DNA of 64,000 nucleotides from Ardenticatenaceae bacterium. Lineage in GTDB: Bacteria; Chloroflexota; Anaerolineae; Promineifilales; Promineifilaceae. Shown here piece after piece: positions 1-8,912 of the stretch. Made by a program: the position numbers and the translations under genes. Position 1 is the stretch's first letter. Every line of letters starts with the position of its first letter. The stretch spans positions 1-64,000 of the forward strand of contig JASJCR010000021.1 in assembly GCA_030065875.1 (NCBI GenBank), written 5' to 3'. Below the pieces are notes generated by a model, which saw only the letters and a list, made by a program, of their open reading frames with translations, made no database searches and was not told the origin of the DNA.

Positions 1-1
1 C

Positions 2-121
2 AAACGCCTTTTTGATTTTGAAGACCGCGATCGAGTTTTGCAGGGTGGCGCGGTGGCTCTTATCTGTGAAGAGGGGCGAATGGCAACAGACGAAGTGACG
101 GTCAAGCCACCAGGCCGATGA
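2..121 (+). CDS. C-terminal end of a protein entering from the left edge
   Basis: The frame is open from base 2 and stops at TGA 119-121, leaving 39 residues. The tail has the pattern GG-A-V-A-L-x-x-x-x-G-R-x-x-x-D-x-V, which resembles the last strands of LamG or concanavalin-like jelly-roll domains that often end secreted or kinase-linked Chloroflexota proteins. The rest of the gene lies outside the window, so the family cannot be fixed. The fold is an inference from a short pattern only. Confidence 0.4.
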   Translation, partial: KRLFDFEDRDRVLQGGAVALICEEGRMATDEVTVKPPGR

Positions 122-484
122 AGCAAGAATATTTACGACAATATGACCCAGATATGACCCGAATATGACCTCTTTCACATCCGCCCGGATCGCAAAAAAG
201 GTACGCTAAGAACGTGTTCAAAGACGCCAGAAAAGCGCTGGCTGAGCTTGTCGAAGCCGAAGCAGCTCACCACATTTTACTCGCCGCTTAGACCCGACTC
301 AGCCTTCGATAGTCTCAGGCATCGTCTTCAACGAGTTTTTACAAATGGCCCAAAGAATTCGGTAGATTCCAAAGCAATTTAAATTGAATAATCCGCAGAT
401 TAAAGAGAAAAATCTGTGGGAATCTGCGTTAATCAGCGGCTAGTTTTCTACATTTTTCTAAATAAATAGGAAGAGGTAAATCAT
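122..484. other. Non-coding stretch before the DUF418 gene
   Basis: No gene is seen here. Besides the heptads at 142-170 it holds an AT-rich segment at about 388-440 with CAGATT-type iterations (CCGCAGATTAA, AATCTGTGG, AATCTGCG), partly inverted. Similar CACAGATTAAC/CACAGATT words recur at 7789-7818 after the GH3 gene. A Shine-Dalgarno-like GGAAGAGG lies just before the ATG at 485. Confidence 0.5.
142..170 (+). promoter_or_regulatory. Three TATGACC heptads at exact 11-bp spacing
   Basis: The heptad TATGACC starts at 142, 153 and 164, so the copies sit one helical turn apart on the same face of DNA. SARP-family activators with a winged helix plus BTAD domain bind direct heptad repeats with this spacing, and two BTAD proteins are encoded in this window. 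The nearest downstream gene starts at 485, and no convincing -10 lies 8 bp after the last heptad, so the target is unclear. Confidence 0.4.
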
Positions 485-1735
485 ATGTCCCAATTAAACA
501 ACACCCCTGTTCAGCCAAAAGAACGCAACATCGCCCTCGACTTTTTACGCGGGTTTGCGCTGCTGGGCATTCTTCTGCTAAACATTCAAAGCTTCTCCAT
601 GCCAGAGGCAGCTTACTTTAATCCCACCGCCTACGGTGATCTAACCGGCTTAAATCGCCTGGTATGGATTGGCAGCCACATTTTTGCCGACAGCAAATTT
701 ATGACCATCTTCTCAATTCTTTATGGAGCAGGGATTGTTTTAATCACCCAGAAGCTCGAGGATAAAGGTCGTGGTTCAGCCGGATTGCATTACCGGCGTA
801 CCTTCTGGCTGCTGCTGATCGGCCTGGCCCACGCCTATCTGCTCTGGTTTGGCGATATTTTGGTGGCCTATGCCCTGATTGCGGCGGTCGCCTTTTTCTT
901 CCGCAAGCTCTCTCCTCGCTGGCTGCTGATTTTGGGGACGATTACCCTTGGTATTGGCGCTTTGCTCCAGGTCGCCACGGCCGCCAGCATACCCAACTGG
1001 CCACCGGAGATGATCGCCGAATTCCAGGCGGAATGGCAGCCCTCAGCTGCTGAAATCGCCTGGGAGACGGACGCTTATCAGGGCGGCTGGCTCGAGCAGA
1101 TGGCCCATCGCGTACCGGCTTCGATCTCGATGCAAACCCAGGCGTTCCTCTTCTGGGCATTCTGGCGGGCCGGCGGATTAATGCTCATCGGCATGGCGCT
1201 GTTCAAGCTTGGTGTTCTGACCGCCAAACGCTCGGTGCCGTTTTACCGCAACCTGCTGATTGCCGGTTTTGCCCTGGGGGTGCCGCTGGTGCTGCTGGGC
1301 ATCAGCCGCAACTTCGCGGCCGGATGGGCCTTTGAATACTCTCGCTTCAGCGGATCTTTGTATAACTACGTTGGCAGCGTGGGGGTCAGTCTGGGCTATA
1401 TCGCGGCAATCATGCTGATCGCCAAATCAAACCCTGGGGCGCGGTTTATCCGCCCGTTTGCGGCCGTTGGGCGCACCGCCTTATCCAATTATCTCTTCCA
1501 AACCCTGGCCGCGACCTTTATCTTTTATGGGCATGGACTGGGTCTCTTTGGACAGGTCGAGCGCACCGGTCAGCTGCTCATCGTTTTCGGGATCTGGGCC
1601 GTACAGTTGATCGTTTCGCCCATCTGGCTCCGTTACTATCGCTTTGGTCCGGCTGAATGGGTGTGGCGTTCACTCACCTATGGCAAGCTGCAGCCCATGC
1701 AGGCCCAGCCGCCGGCCGAAAAAGCGCTCGCGTAA
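485..1735 (+). CDS. DUF418 / YeiB-family integral membrane protein
   Basis: A 416-residue polytopic membrane protein. It begins with the N-terminal signature of the family (ERNIALDFLRGFALLGILLLN) after a short cytoplasmic leader and has roughly ten hydrophobic segments. The C-terminal half contains the DUF418 pattern GRTALSNYLFQT and the final FGPAEWVWRSLTYGK, typical of full-length YeiB-like proteins. The family is predicted to act in the cytoplasmic membrane, possibly in transport or acyl transfer, but no substrate is established. The ATG is preceded by GGAAGAGG. It stands alone: the next gene begins over 250 bp downstream after a REP palindrome. Confidence 0.85.
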   Translation: MSQLNNTPVQPKERNIALDFLRGFALLGILLLNIQSFSMPEAAYFNPTAYGDLTGLNRLVWIGSHIFADSKFMTIFSILYGAGIVLITQKLEDKGRGSAGLHYRRTFWLLLIGLAHAYLLWFGDILVAYALIAAVAFFFRKLSPRWLLILGTITLGIGALLQVATAASIPNWPPEMIAEFQAEWQPSAAEIAWETDAYQGGWLEQMAHRVPASISMQTQAFLFWAFWRAGGLMLIGMALFKLGVLTAKRSVPFYRNLLIAGFALGVPLVLLGISRNFAAGWAFEYSRFSGSLYNYVGSVGVSLGYIAAIMLIAKSNPGARFIRPFAAVGRTALSNYLFQTLAATFIFYGHGLGLFGQVERTGQLLIVFGIWAVQLIVSPIWLRYYRFGPAEWVWRSLTYGKLQPMQAQPPAEKALA

Positions 1736-1797
1736 AATTCAACCCACTCCGGTTACAGTAAATGCCCCCCGTGATTGGGGATTCTGCAGCCAGTTTT

Positions 1798-1830
1798 AGA
1801 TTGGTCCAATCTTGGGGATTGGACCAATCT
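1798..1830. repeat. REP palindrome, copy A
   Basis: A perfect 14-bp inverted repeat: arm AGATTGGTCCAATC, 5-nt loop TTGGG, complementary arm. It is the same family as the palindromes at 16487, 58044, 58303 and 58697, the last three linked to the REP-associated transposase at 58086. It sits between the DUF418 gene and the beta-helix gene and could also act as a terminator hairpin. Confidence 0.85.
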
Positions 1831-1993
1831 GTCGATGATGGAAATTTTCCCGTCCAGCCTTGAATCAGTGGGGGAGGGCAAAGTGCAAAATCCCTCTCCT
1901 CCTATTGTCCTATTGCGTTTACCTGCCTTTTCGGGTTTCCTTGCTGGTAATGACCGGTTGATTCAGCCCCATTTCACTCAGGAGAAACACAAA

Positions 1994-3397
1994 ATGGCTT
2001 CCCGCATCAAACGATTTTTTTTCATCATCCTCATTCCGCTATTAACTTTGATGAGCATGCTGCAATTGTGGCCCAACCGCGCCACGGCCGCCACCATTAC
2101 CGTGATCAATACCAACGACGGCGGGGCCGGCTCTTTGCGAGCGGCCGTGGCTGCGGCCGAAGCAAATCCCGGCCCCGATAAAATCACCTTTGATCCGGGG
2201 CTCGACGGGTCAACCATTTCCCTGACCAGCGGAGCGCTCACCCTCAGCGGAACGGTTGAAATCGACGCGACAAACCTAGCCGGGGGAATTGAGATTAGCG
2301 GCGGCGACCTCGACCGCGTATTTTTTATTGAGTCCTCTGCCGTCGTCACCCTCACCCACCTCACCCTGATCAGCGGCACCAGCCAGTTTGGAAGTGGCAG
2401 CTGCAATACGCTGTGTGGTGGGGCGCTTTATGCCTCCTTTGACAGCCAGGTCACCATTCAGGACAGTGAAATCCACGGCAGTCGAGCCAATGGCGGGGGC
2501 GGAATTTACAATGAAGGAACGATGGATATCGTCAACTCCCTGGTTCACAACAATTTCGCCAAATCTGAAGGTGGTGGCGTGCGCAACAGTGGGCAAATGA
2601 CGATCGTCAATTCATCAATTATCAGCAACGTCACCGAAATCAGCGGTGATCCAGACTTCAATGTTGGTGGGGGCGGCATATATGTTGACCTGTTCAATAA
2701 TTTAGCGCTGCAAAACAGTACGGTAGCCTACAATCAGGCTTCTGGCAGTGGGGGCGGGATCCTGGGTTCAACCCCACAGGCTCTCACTGTAAGCCAAAGC
2801 ACGATCGCTCATAATTCAGCCACGTCAAGCGGCGGGGGTCTGTTTCTGAAAACTGATTTAGAGTATGTAACTTCATCGATCAAAATTGAAAACAGCACCG
2901 TTTCCCAAAACGTTGCTGAAGATGCCGGCGGGGCTATTTACGGTTCCGCCACGATGAGCTCAACCTTGATGCTAACCGTCACTCACGGCACGCTGTACAG
3001 CAACACGGCCGCGGCCGGAGGTGGCATCTACCAAACGTCTGATATTACATCAACCGCCACGGCCACGATCAAAAACACCATCATCTTGGGCTCCACGGGC
3101 GGCAACTGTCAGGGGGTTGGTGGCAATCAGCACAATCTGGCTGACGACGACAGCTGCCCTGGTTTTCGGCAGGGAAATCCCGCGTTGGGACCGCTCATGA
3201 ACAACGGCGGCTCAACCGAAACCCATGCGCTTCTTCTTGGGGGGCTGCCGGTCGGTATGGGAGACCCGGCCGTATGTCAGGCGGTCGGCGTCGATCAGCG
3301 AAATGTCCCTCGCAGCCAGCCGACGTGTGATTCGGGGGCATATGAAAACACAACTGATTTTCTTACTCTTTTCCTGCCTTTTACCCAAAAGGAGTAA
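1994..3397 (+). CDS. Secreted parallel beta-helix protein (choice-of-anchor Q-like)
   Basis: The start is placed at 1994 (MASRIKRFFF), where GGAGAAACAC precedes the ATG and a clear signal peptide follows (basic N-end, hydrophobic core, cleavage near ATA-ATI); the in-frame TTG at 1775 would add 73 unrelated residues. The mature protein opens with ITVINTNDGGAGSLRAA, the common start of CSLREA/choice-of-anchor proteins, then has Ser/Thr/Asn/Gly-rich right-handed beta-helix rungs with GGGIY and NSTV motifs. It ends with a VDQRNVPRSQPTCDSGAYE region typical of the choice-of-anchor Q tail. It is probably an extracellular surface or adhesive protein. No catalytic residues can be named. Confidence 0.8.
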   Translation: MASRIKRFFFIILIPLLTLMSMLQLWPNRATAATITVINTNDGGAGSLRAAVAAAEANPGPDKITFDPGLDGSTISLTSGALTLSGTVEIDATNLAGGIEISGGDLDRVFFIESSAVVTLTHLTLISGTSQFGSGSCNTLCGGALYASFDSQVTIQDSEIHGSRANGGGGIYNEGTMDIVNSLVHNNFAKSEGGGVRNSGQMTIVNSSIISNVTEISGDPDFNVGGGGIYVDLFNNLALQNSTVAYNQASGSGGGILGSTPQALTVSQSTIAHNSATSSGGGLFLKTDLEYVTSSIKIENSTVSQNVAEDAGGAIYGSATMSSTLMLTVTHGTLYSNTAAAGGGIYQTSDITSTATATIKNTIILGSTGGNCQGVGGNQHNLADDDSCPGFRQGNPALGPLMNNGGSTETHALLLGGLPVGMGDPAVCQAVGVDQRNVPRSQPTCDSGAYENTTDFLTLFLPFTQKE

Positions 3398-3482
3398 ATC
3401 GTTCAGCTAGCTCCCGCCCCCGCGTCGGGTTCAAGGGCTGACAGGTTCGATCAAACAGGACATGGTGGATCAATCTTGTGCC

Positions 3483-3614
3483 GTAGGGCCGCAGCATGCT
3501 GCGGCCGATCCATCTGCCCCGACATGGAATTTGGCGGTTAAAAATTAGATCATTCGCCATGGAGCGGAAGGTTTTGGCAGGCGACCCCACGGCCGCAGCA
3601 TGCTGCGGCCCTAC
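3483..3614. mobile_element. 132-bp MITE-like unit bounded by palindromic inverted repeats
   Basis: Bases 3483-3506 and 3591-3614 are exact reverse complements over 24 bp (GTAGG end outward). Each contains the perfect 20-bp palindrome GGCCGCAGCATGCTGCGGCC. The 84 bp between them hold no credible gene. The arrangement fits a small non-autonomous element or a pair of REP units (a BIME-like structure). No target-site duplication is obvious. Confidence 0.55.
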
Positions 3615-3639
3615 CAATTGGCGATGTAGAATAAAAACA

Positions 3640-3722
3640 GCCCCTGAGCTCGCGTTGGGGAGGGGTGAAATGACACCAAAAGACCCACCCGTGTCGGGAG
3701 GGGAGTTTGTCGGGCTGAGTTA
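3640..3722. repeat. Dispersed GC-rich repeat, copy 1
   Basis: This segment of the 393-bp gap between genes shares the words GGGGAGGGGTGA, CCAAAAGACCCACCC and GTCGG.CTGA, in the same order, with 22186-22295. A more degenerate start (AGCTCCCGCCCCCGCGTCGGG-like) occurs at about 3408-3430. It is an uncharacterised intergenic repeat family of this genome. Confidence 0.55.
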
Positions 3723-3790
3723 TCTTTCAATTTAACAATGAATTTTGATAAAGATAATTGGCAGTGGGTTTGAAAAATTGACCGATCAAT

Positions 3791-4402
3791 ATGGATAAAC
3801 TACTATCAAATCAAATGAAACAAACAGATTGGCCTCCAATGGGTGAGGCCTTACCAAAACGGGGCGGCCGGCTGACCAAAGCGATCGGCCGGGGACTATT
3901 CAGGCTGTTTGGTTGGCGCATCACTGGCCACGCAGCAAATACACCAAAAATGGTTCTCATCGGAGCACCGCACACCTCAAACTGGGATTTTGTATTGACG
4001 ATGATGGCCATGTTTGCCCTCGGGGTCCGCTTTTCTTGGGTTGTCAAACATACCCTGTTCAAGTGGCCGTTTGCCGGTCTTCTCGACTGGTTAGGCGGCG
4101 TGCCCTTAAACCGGCAAAAAACCGTGGGGTTTGTGGAGCAGATGGCGGCAGAATTTGAACGCCGTGACCAATTCCTGCTGGCCATTATGCCGGAAGGTAC
4201 CCGCTCAAAAGTCCCCGGATGGAAAACAGGTTTTTACTACATCGCCTACAAAGCCCAGGTTCCCATTTTCATGGTCATTTTTGATTATGGGGCGAAAGAA
4301 TTGTGTATTGGGCCTGAGTTTTATCCGACGGGAGACCTCACGGCCGACCTGCCGGTTATTCAATCGTTTTTTGCCGGAGCAAAGGGAAAAAATCCGGCAT
4401 AA
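3791..4402 (+). CDS. 1-acyl-sn-glycerol-3-phosphate acyltransferase-like (PlsC family)
   Basis: 203 residues. The acyltransferase catalytic motif HX4D is present as HTSNWD (residues about 57-62), and the substrate-binding motif as PEGTRS (about 136-141), with the hydrophobic stretch FVLTMMAMFALGV between them. PlsC-type enzymes acylate lysophospholipid acceptors at the inner face of the membrane; the exact acceptor here is unknown. This is the short, single-domain form. No strong Shine-Dalgarno precedes the ATG, and a second in-frame ATG lies 24 bp downstream. No operon partner. Confidence 0.85.
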   Translation: MDKLLSNQMKQTDWPPMGEALPKRGGRLTKAIGRGLFRLFGWRITGHAANTPKMVLIGAPHTSNWDFVLTMMAMFALGVRFSWVVKHTLFKWPFAGLLDWLGGVPLNRQKTVGFVEQMAAEFERRDQFLLAIMPEGTRSKVPGWKTGFYYIAYKAQVPIFMVIFDYGAKELCIGPEFYPTGDLTADLPVIQSFFAGAKGKNPA

Positions 4403-4483
4403 AGCTGGCCTGCCACGGGTAAACGGGCGTCATCATCATCCCTCATCCACCATCTTAATCCTCAGCGATCCCTGTCTGAATTC

Positions 4484-4539
4484 TTGACAATCAGCAATCG
4501 ATTCAATTAGAATGTAAGCGTTTACTGTAAGCGTTTACA
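4484..4539 (+). promoter_or_regulatory. Sigma70-type promoter with two tandem LacI-family operators
   Basis: TTGACA (4484-4489) and TAGAAT (4508-4513) are separated by 18 bp. Immediately downstream are two head-to-tail copies of TGTAAGCGTTTAC (4513-4525 and 4526-4538), the second completed to TGTAAGCGTTTACA. The palindromic GTAAGCGTTTAC core is the classic operator of LacI/GalR-family sugar regulators. The operators cover the start point, so repression in the absence of sugar is expected. No LacI gene is in the window. Confidence 0.85.
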
Positions 4540-4601
4540 TTCTCCAGCGGATCTCTTTCAAATGAGCCAATTCCGAGACAGCAGGAGAATTGGAGGAATA
4601 C

Positions 4602-5900
4602 ATGAATCGCATCGTGTCAGGAGGGTGGGCGGCCGCTCTGGTTTTGCTGCTGATGCTTACCAGCTGCACCGAGGAACCCATCGTCGAACAGCCAATTCCC
4701 AGCGGCTTATATGTCGATGCGGCTCAATCTCTGGGAGAGATCAGCCCGTATGTTTATGGCACCAATTTTGGACCGTGGATGGTCGTCACGGCTGATTTGT
4801 TTGATGAGGCCGAAAACGCCGGGATTACCTTTTTGCGCTGGCCCGGAGGCCATTGGGGAGACAGCAACAACGTGACCGAACGACAGGTTGATCAATATAT
4901 CGATCTGGCCCGCAAAATGGGAGCGGAGCCATCCATCAACGTGCGCCTGCTGGGTGGATCACCTGAGCAGTCAGCCGAGCTGGTTCGTTACACCAACATC
5001 GAAAAAGGTTACAGCGTCCAATATTGGGGGATTGGCAACGAGCCCACCCTTTATGATGATTACTCAACCGGCCAGTTCAACGCCGAATGGCGCGAACATG
5101 CGGAGGCGATGCTGGCCGTCGATCCGGATATTCAGCTCTTTGGCCCTGAACCGCACCAGTATGTCGCGGCAACGCGAGAAGATTTGCAGGACGATCAGGG
5201 GATCGATTATCTGGAATCATTTTTGGAAACCAACGGGGACCTGCTCGACATCGTGGCCGTTCACCGCTACCCGTTCCCCTCTTCAATGACCGATCAGGTC
5301 AAGATCGATGATTTGCGCCAAAACAGCGCCGAATGGGACATGCTCATTCCCGCGCTACGACAGCTGGTAATCGACAAGACCGGCCGGGATCTGCCGCTTG
5401 CCGTAACTGAAATTAACTCCAACTGGTCTCGGGTCACCGGTGGTGAAGCTACCCCCGACTCATTTTACAACGCCATCTGGTGGGGCGACGTTCTTGGCCG
5501 GCTAATCAAGAATGAAGTTGACTATGTCGCTCACTTTCGCCTGCAGTCACGCGAAAGTGGGGGTGGTTTTGGGCTCTTAGCCCGCTTTGAGGTGCGCCCT
5601 ACCTACTACACCTACCAGATGTACCGGCAGTTTGGCGATGAACTGCTCTTCTCCACATCAGATGAAAACGACGTTCAAATTTATGCCGCCACGCGAGATG
5701 ACGGTGCCTTGACGCTCATGATCGTCAATTTGGGGGCTGAAGCGGCTGAATCACCGCTGACGATCGCTAACTTTGACGGCCAGCTGCGCGAGCTGGTCCG
5801 CTTTGATGCCCAAACTATGGCCGAATCGATTCCCTTTGAGCCTCTGGAGCAGACGGTAAATCTGCCCGCTCAATCGATGACGCTGCTAATTTTGCAATGA
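4602..5900 (+). CDS. Lipoprotein glycoside hydrolase, clan GH-A (GH39/GH51-like)
   Basis: The start at 4602 follows GGAGGAATAC. A lipoprotein signal ends in the lipobox LTSC (Cys22). The TIM-barrel enzyme shows FLRWPGG, the acid/base motif WGIGNEP (Glu147) and a second conserved glutamate in AVTEIN (Glu270), the spacing expected for retaining clan GH-A glycosidases. A C-terminal beta-sandwich of about 80 residues follows. The likely role is cleavage of a plant or exopolysaccharide glycoside outside the cell; the precise family (arabinofuranosidase- or xylosidase-like) cannot be fixed by eye. It is first in an operon with the GH3 gene (4-bp ATGA overlap), under the LacI-type operators upstream. 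Confidence 0.75.
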   Translation: MNRIVSGGWAAALVLLLMLTSCTEEPIVEQPIPSGLYVDAAQSLGEISPYVYGTNFGPWMVVTADLFDEAENAGITFLRWPGGHWGDSNNVTERQVDQYIDLARKMGAEPSINVRLLGGSPEQSAELVRYTNIEKGYSVQYWGIGNEPTLYDDYSTGQFNAEWREHAEAMLAVDPDIQLFGPEPHQYVAATREDLQDDQGIDYLESFLETNGDLLDIVAVHRYPFPSSMTDQVKIDDLRQNSAEWDMLIPALRQLVIDKTGRDLPLAVTEINSNWSRVTGGEATPDSFYNAIWWGDVLGRLIKNEVDYVAHFRLQSRESGGGFGLLARFEVRPTYYTYQMYRQFGDELLFSTSDENDVQIYAATRDDGALTLMIVNLGAEAAESPLTIANFDGQLRELVRFDAQTMAESIPFEPLEQTVNLPAQSMTLLILQ

Positions 5901-7765
5901 ATAATTTTACATTTTTGATCGCTATCCTGATGCTGGTGGCCGGCTGTCAGACGGCCGCCCCAGCGGTTGACTCCGTTGAAACGGAGGTCGAAGCCCTGCT
6001 GGCCCAGATGACCCTGGAAGAAAAAATCGGGCAAATGACCCTGATCGAAAAAGACAGCCTGACTCCGGCCGACGTGACCGATTTTTATCTGGGCGGTGTG
6101 CTCAGCGGCGGTGGGGGATCCCCTGACGTCAACACCCCCGAAGGATGGTTGGCCATGACCGGCGGTTTTCAGGAAGCGGCGCTGGCCACTCGCTTGGGCA
6201 TCCCCATTTTATACGGCAGCGACGCGGTCCACGGCCACAACAATCTCGAAGGGGCCACGATCTTTCCCCACAACATCGGCCTGGGAGCCACGGGCAATGC
6301 TGACCTGATGCGTGAAATCGGCCGGGTAACTGCTCTCGAAGCGGCCGCCACCGGCGTCAACTGGAATTTTGCCCCAACGGTTGCCGTGGTGCGCGACATC
6401 CGCTGGGGACGAACCTATGAATCGTACGGCGAAAACACCGACCTCGTTACGGAGCTGGGCACCGCTTATCTAAGCGGGCTTCAGAGTGGCGCGGTGATGA
6501 TGTTGGGCACACCCAAACATTTTTTGGCTGATGGGGGAACCACTTACGGCACAGCCACGGCCAACATCATGGAAACCGATTTTTTGCTCGACCGCGGTGA
6601 CGCACAATTTGATGAGGCAATGCTTAGAGCCGTTCATTTGCCCCCTTATCAGGCAGCCATCGACGCTGGAGCCAGATCAATCATGGTGTCGTTTAGCAGC
6701 TGGAACGGGGTAAAAAATCACGCCAATCCGGCGCTGCTCACCACGATGTTAAAAGAGGAGCTCAATTTTGCCGGATTTCTGGTGTCCGATTGGGACGCGC
6801 TGAGCGAGATCGCCCCCAATCATTACGACGCCGTCGTCCTGGGCATCAATGCCGGTCTGGATATGATCATGGTCCCTTATGATTATGAAGGGTTCACGCA
6901 AACGGCGATCAAAGCAGTCGAAAATGGGGATATCGAGATCGAACGCATCGATGATGCGGTGCGGCGTATTTTGCGCGTCAAAATGGAAATCGGGCTGTTT
7001 GATAATCCCCTTCCCACCGAGGATTTGGCCGCTCAGATCGGGACGGACGATCATCGAGCGTTGGCCCGACAGGCGGTTCAGGAATCGGCCGTGCTGCTTA
7101 CGCACGACGGCGAGGTGCTGCCGCTTGCCATAGACACCCCGCTCATCTTTGTAGCCGGTGAGGGAGCCGATGACATCGGTTTGCAGTCTGGCGGCTGGAC
7201 CATGGAATGGCAGGGGCGAGCGGGGGATATTACCCTCGGCACGACGATTTTGGAGGGCATCGAAGCAGCAGTTGGCTCTGATGAGCAGGTTCACTATGAT
7301 AGTCAGGGGCGTTTTGCGCGCATCAAAGATGATGAAGGCAATCCGGCCGTGGCTGATGTCGGCGTTGTGGTGCTGGCCGAACCACCATATGCCGAGGGAG
7401 TGGGCGACTCGGCGGACCTATCAATCGACGACCTGGAACTGATCGATCGCGTCGGGGAGCGGAGTCAAAAAGTCGTGGTGATCATTTTGTCCGGACGGCC
7501 GGTGATGATTACCGACCACCTGGACGCGGCCGATGCCTGGATTGCGGCATGGCTGCCCGGCACCGAAGGGCAGGGGCTCGCCGATCTGCTGTTTGGAAGT
7601 GCACCGTTTCAGGGCAGCCTGCCGGTTTCCTGGCCGCGATCGGTGGATCAGCTCCCGTTTGATTTTTCAAATATGCCCGGTGAAGGATGTGAGGGGCCGC
7701 TGTTTCCGTATGGCCATTCGCTGCAAACTTCCGATTCATTTGTCCCGGCGCCCTGCCCATCTTAA
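5897..7765 (+). CDS. Lipoprotein GH3 family beta-glucosidase / glucan exo-hydrolase
   Basis: 622 residues with a lipobox LVAGC (Cys17), so tethered to the outer leaflet. The N-terminal barrel begins with LLAQMTLEEKIGQM, carries PILYGSDAVHGHNN and the substrate loop PKHFLADGG, and has the nucleophile Asp298 in FLVSDWDAL. The (alpha/beta)6 sandwich follows (VLPL..., GPLFPYGHSL near the end). The architecture matches ExoI-type 1,4-beta-glucan glucohydrolases, which release glucose from the non-reducing end. It is translationally coupled to the preceding GH gene through ATGA, so both enzymes are probably made together to degrade one polysaccharide and share sugar control. Confidence 0.9.
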   Translation: MNNFTFLIAILMLVAGCQTAAPAVDSVETEVEALLAQMTLEEKIGQMTLIEKDSLTPADVTDFYLGGVLSGGGGSPDVNTPEGWLAMTGGFQEAALATRLGIPILYGSDAVHGHNNLEGATIFPHNIGLGATGNADLMREIGRVTALEAAATGVNWNFAPTVAVVRDIRWGRTYESYGENTDLVTELGTAYLSGLQSGAVMMLGTPKHFLADGGTTYGTATANIMETDFLLDRGDAQFDEAMLRAVHLPPYQAAIDAGARSIMVSFSSWNGVKNHANPALLTTMLKEELNFAGFLVSDWDALSEIAPNHYDAVVLGINAGLDMIMVPYDYEGFTQTAIKAVENGDIEIERIDDAVRRILRVKMEIGLFDNPLPTEDLAAQIGTDDHRALARQAVQESAVLLTHDGEVLPLAIDTPLIFVAGEGADDIGLQSGGWTMEWQGRAGDITLGTTILEGIEAAVGSDEQVHYDSQGRFARIKDDEGNPAVADVGVVVLAEPPYAEGVGDSADLSIDDLELIDRVGERSQKVVVIILSGRPVMITDHLDAADAWIAAWLPGTEGQGLADLLFGSAPFQGSLPVSWPRSVDQLPFDFSNMPGEGCEGPLFPYGHSLQTSDSFVPAPCPS

Positions 7766-7885
7766 GTGGATCACTATCAAAAACCAGCCACAGATTAACA
7801 CCGATTATCACAGATTTTTCTATAGCTCCTGCGGCCCACACTGTCGATCAATCTAGTGACCTGACTGTTTATTTAGGCGACATTT

Positions 7886-8905
7886 TTAGATCCGTTTATA
7901 ATGCGTTCCTCTCCCGCGACCTTCTCGTTTAATCAGGCCCATGTCCAGCAGCTTTTTGAAATCCAGGGTCCGCGTGGCCTTGGCTCGCTCGGTGAATCGG
8001 GCATAATCACGATCGGTAATGAAGCCGTGTTCATCAATGAAGTCAAGAATTTTTTGATGATACGCTTCAAGCCGGGTTTCGGGCGTGGCCTGACTTCCTT
8101 CGATGATTTTTTGCACCCGCAACAGCTCATCAAGAATCCCTTCGGCAAAATATTCTAGCCAGGGTGTAAAATCCAATTCTTTAACCAGATCGTAGTAATT
8201 GCCGTACAAACCAACCCGCTGAAAATAACGCGTGACATTTTGATTGTAGTAATTCTCGAAACTAAAAAGATTAAATGTGTTAATCCCTAGACCAGCCAGC
8301 AGAAGTTTTGTAGCCAGCCTGGTGGTGCGGCCGTTGCCATCAACGAATGGGTGAATTGCTATTAGCTGTTTGTGAAAAATCCCGGCTAGCAGGAGCGGAT
8401 CGAGTTTTTTTCGATTGGCTAACACAAAAGCCAGAAGATCATCAACCAGAAGCGGAACGTCGCCGTAATCCGGTGGCAAATACGCAACCTCCCCTGTTTT
8501 TGGGTCATGAACAACAACGGTTTCTTGCCGAAAGCGGCCGCATTGATGGGCCGGCAGGAGGTCCTTTGTCACCCCCTGATGAATTTCAAGCAGCAATTTG
8601 CGGGTTAATGGCTGATTTAAATCTTCGCTCAGAGCTGAAAGAACTTGATTGTAATTCAGAACTTCTAGCTCGCTTTGACGTACATGCTCTGGCTTTCTCT
8701 TCAGAAGACGTTTAACGTCAGTCAAAGGTAATGGATTTCCTTCAATGCTCGTGGATGCAAATGTTGAAAGGGCATTGGCTTCTTGCTCGAGTTGGGCAAA
8801 AGCAAGATCAGATAGGGCTTGTTTATTTAGCTCATGAATTAGCAGCGTGACGCGCTTAATTGTATCGAGAAGGAGTGGGCTAATATGATATTGGGGATTG
8901 AACAT
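7886..8905 (-). CDS. Fic family protein with C-terminal winged helix
   Basis: 339 residues. The Fic active-site motif HPFVDGNGRTTR is complete (His185, Asp189, Arg196), so AMPylation or related nucleotidyl transfer is expected. An N-terminal inhibitory helix motif, STSIEGN (51-57, with Glu55), marks a class II self-inhibited Fic. The last 60 residues (FIDEHGFITDRDYARFTERAKATRTL...) look like a winged helix-turn-helix, a common extension in this subfamily. The promoter in front of the gene carries an inverted repeat around its -10 box, suggesting self-repression. It lies 30 bp downstream of the BTAD regulator on the same strand. The target protein is unknown. Confidence 0.88.
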   Translation of the reverse strand: MFNPQYHISPLLLDTIKRVTLLIHELNKQALSDLAFAQLEQEANALSTFASTSIEGNPLPLTDVKRLLKRKPEHVRQSELEVLNYNQVLSALSEDLNQPLTRKLLLEIHQGVTKDLLPAHQCGRFRQETVVVHDPKTGEVAYLPPDYGDVPLLVDDLLAFVLANRKKLDPLLLAGIFHKQLIAIHPFVDGNGRTTRLATKLLLAGLGINTFNLFSFENYYNQNVTRYFQRVGLYGNYYDLVKELDFTPWLEYFAEGILDELLRVQKIIEGSQATPETRLEAYHQKILDFIDEHGFITDRDYARFTERAKATRTLDFKKLLDMGLIKREGRGRGTHYKRI

Positions 8906-8912
8906 GGCATTT

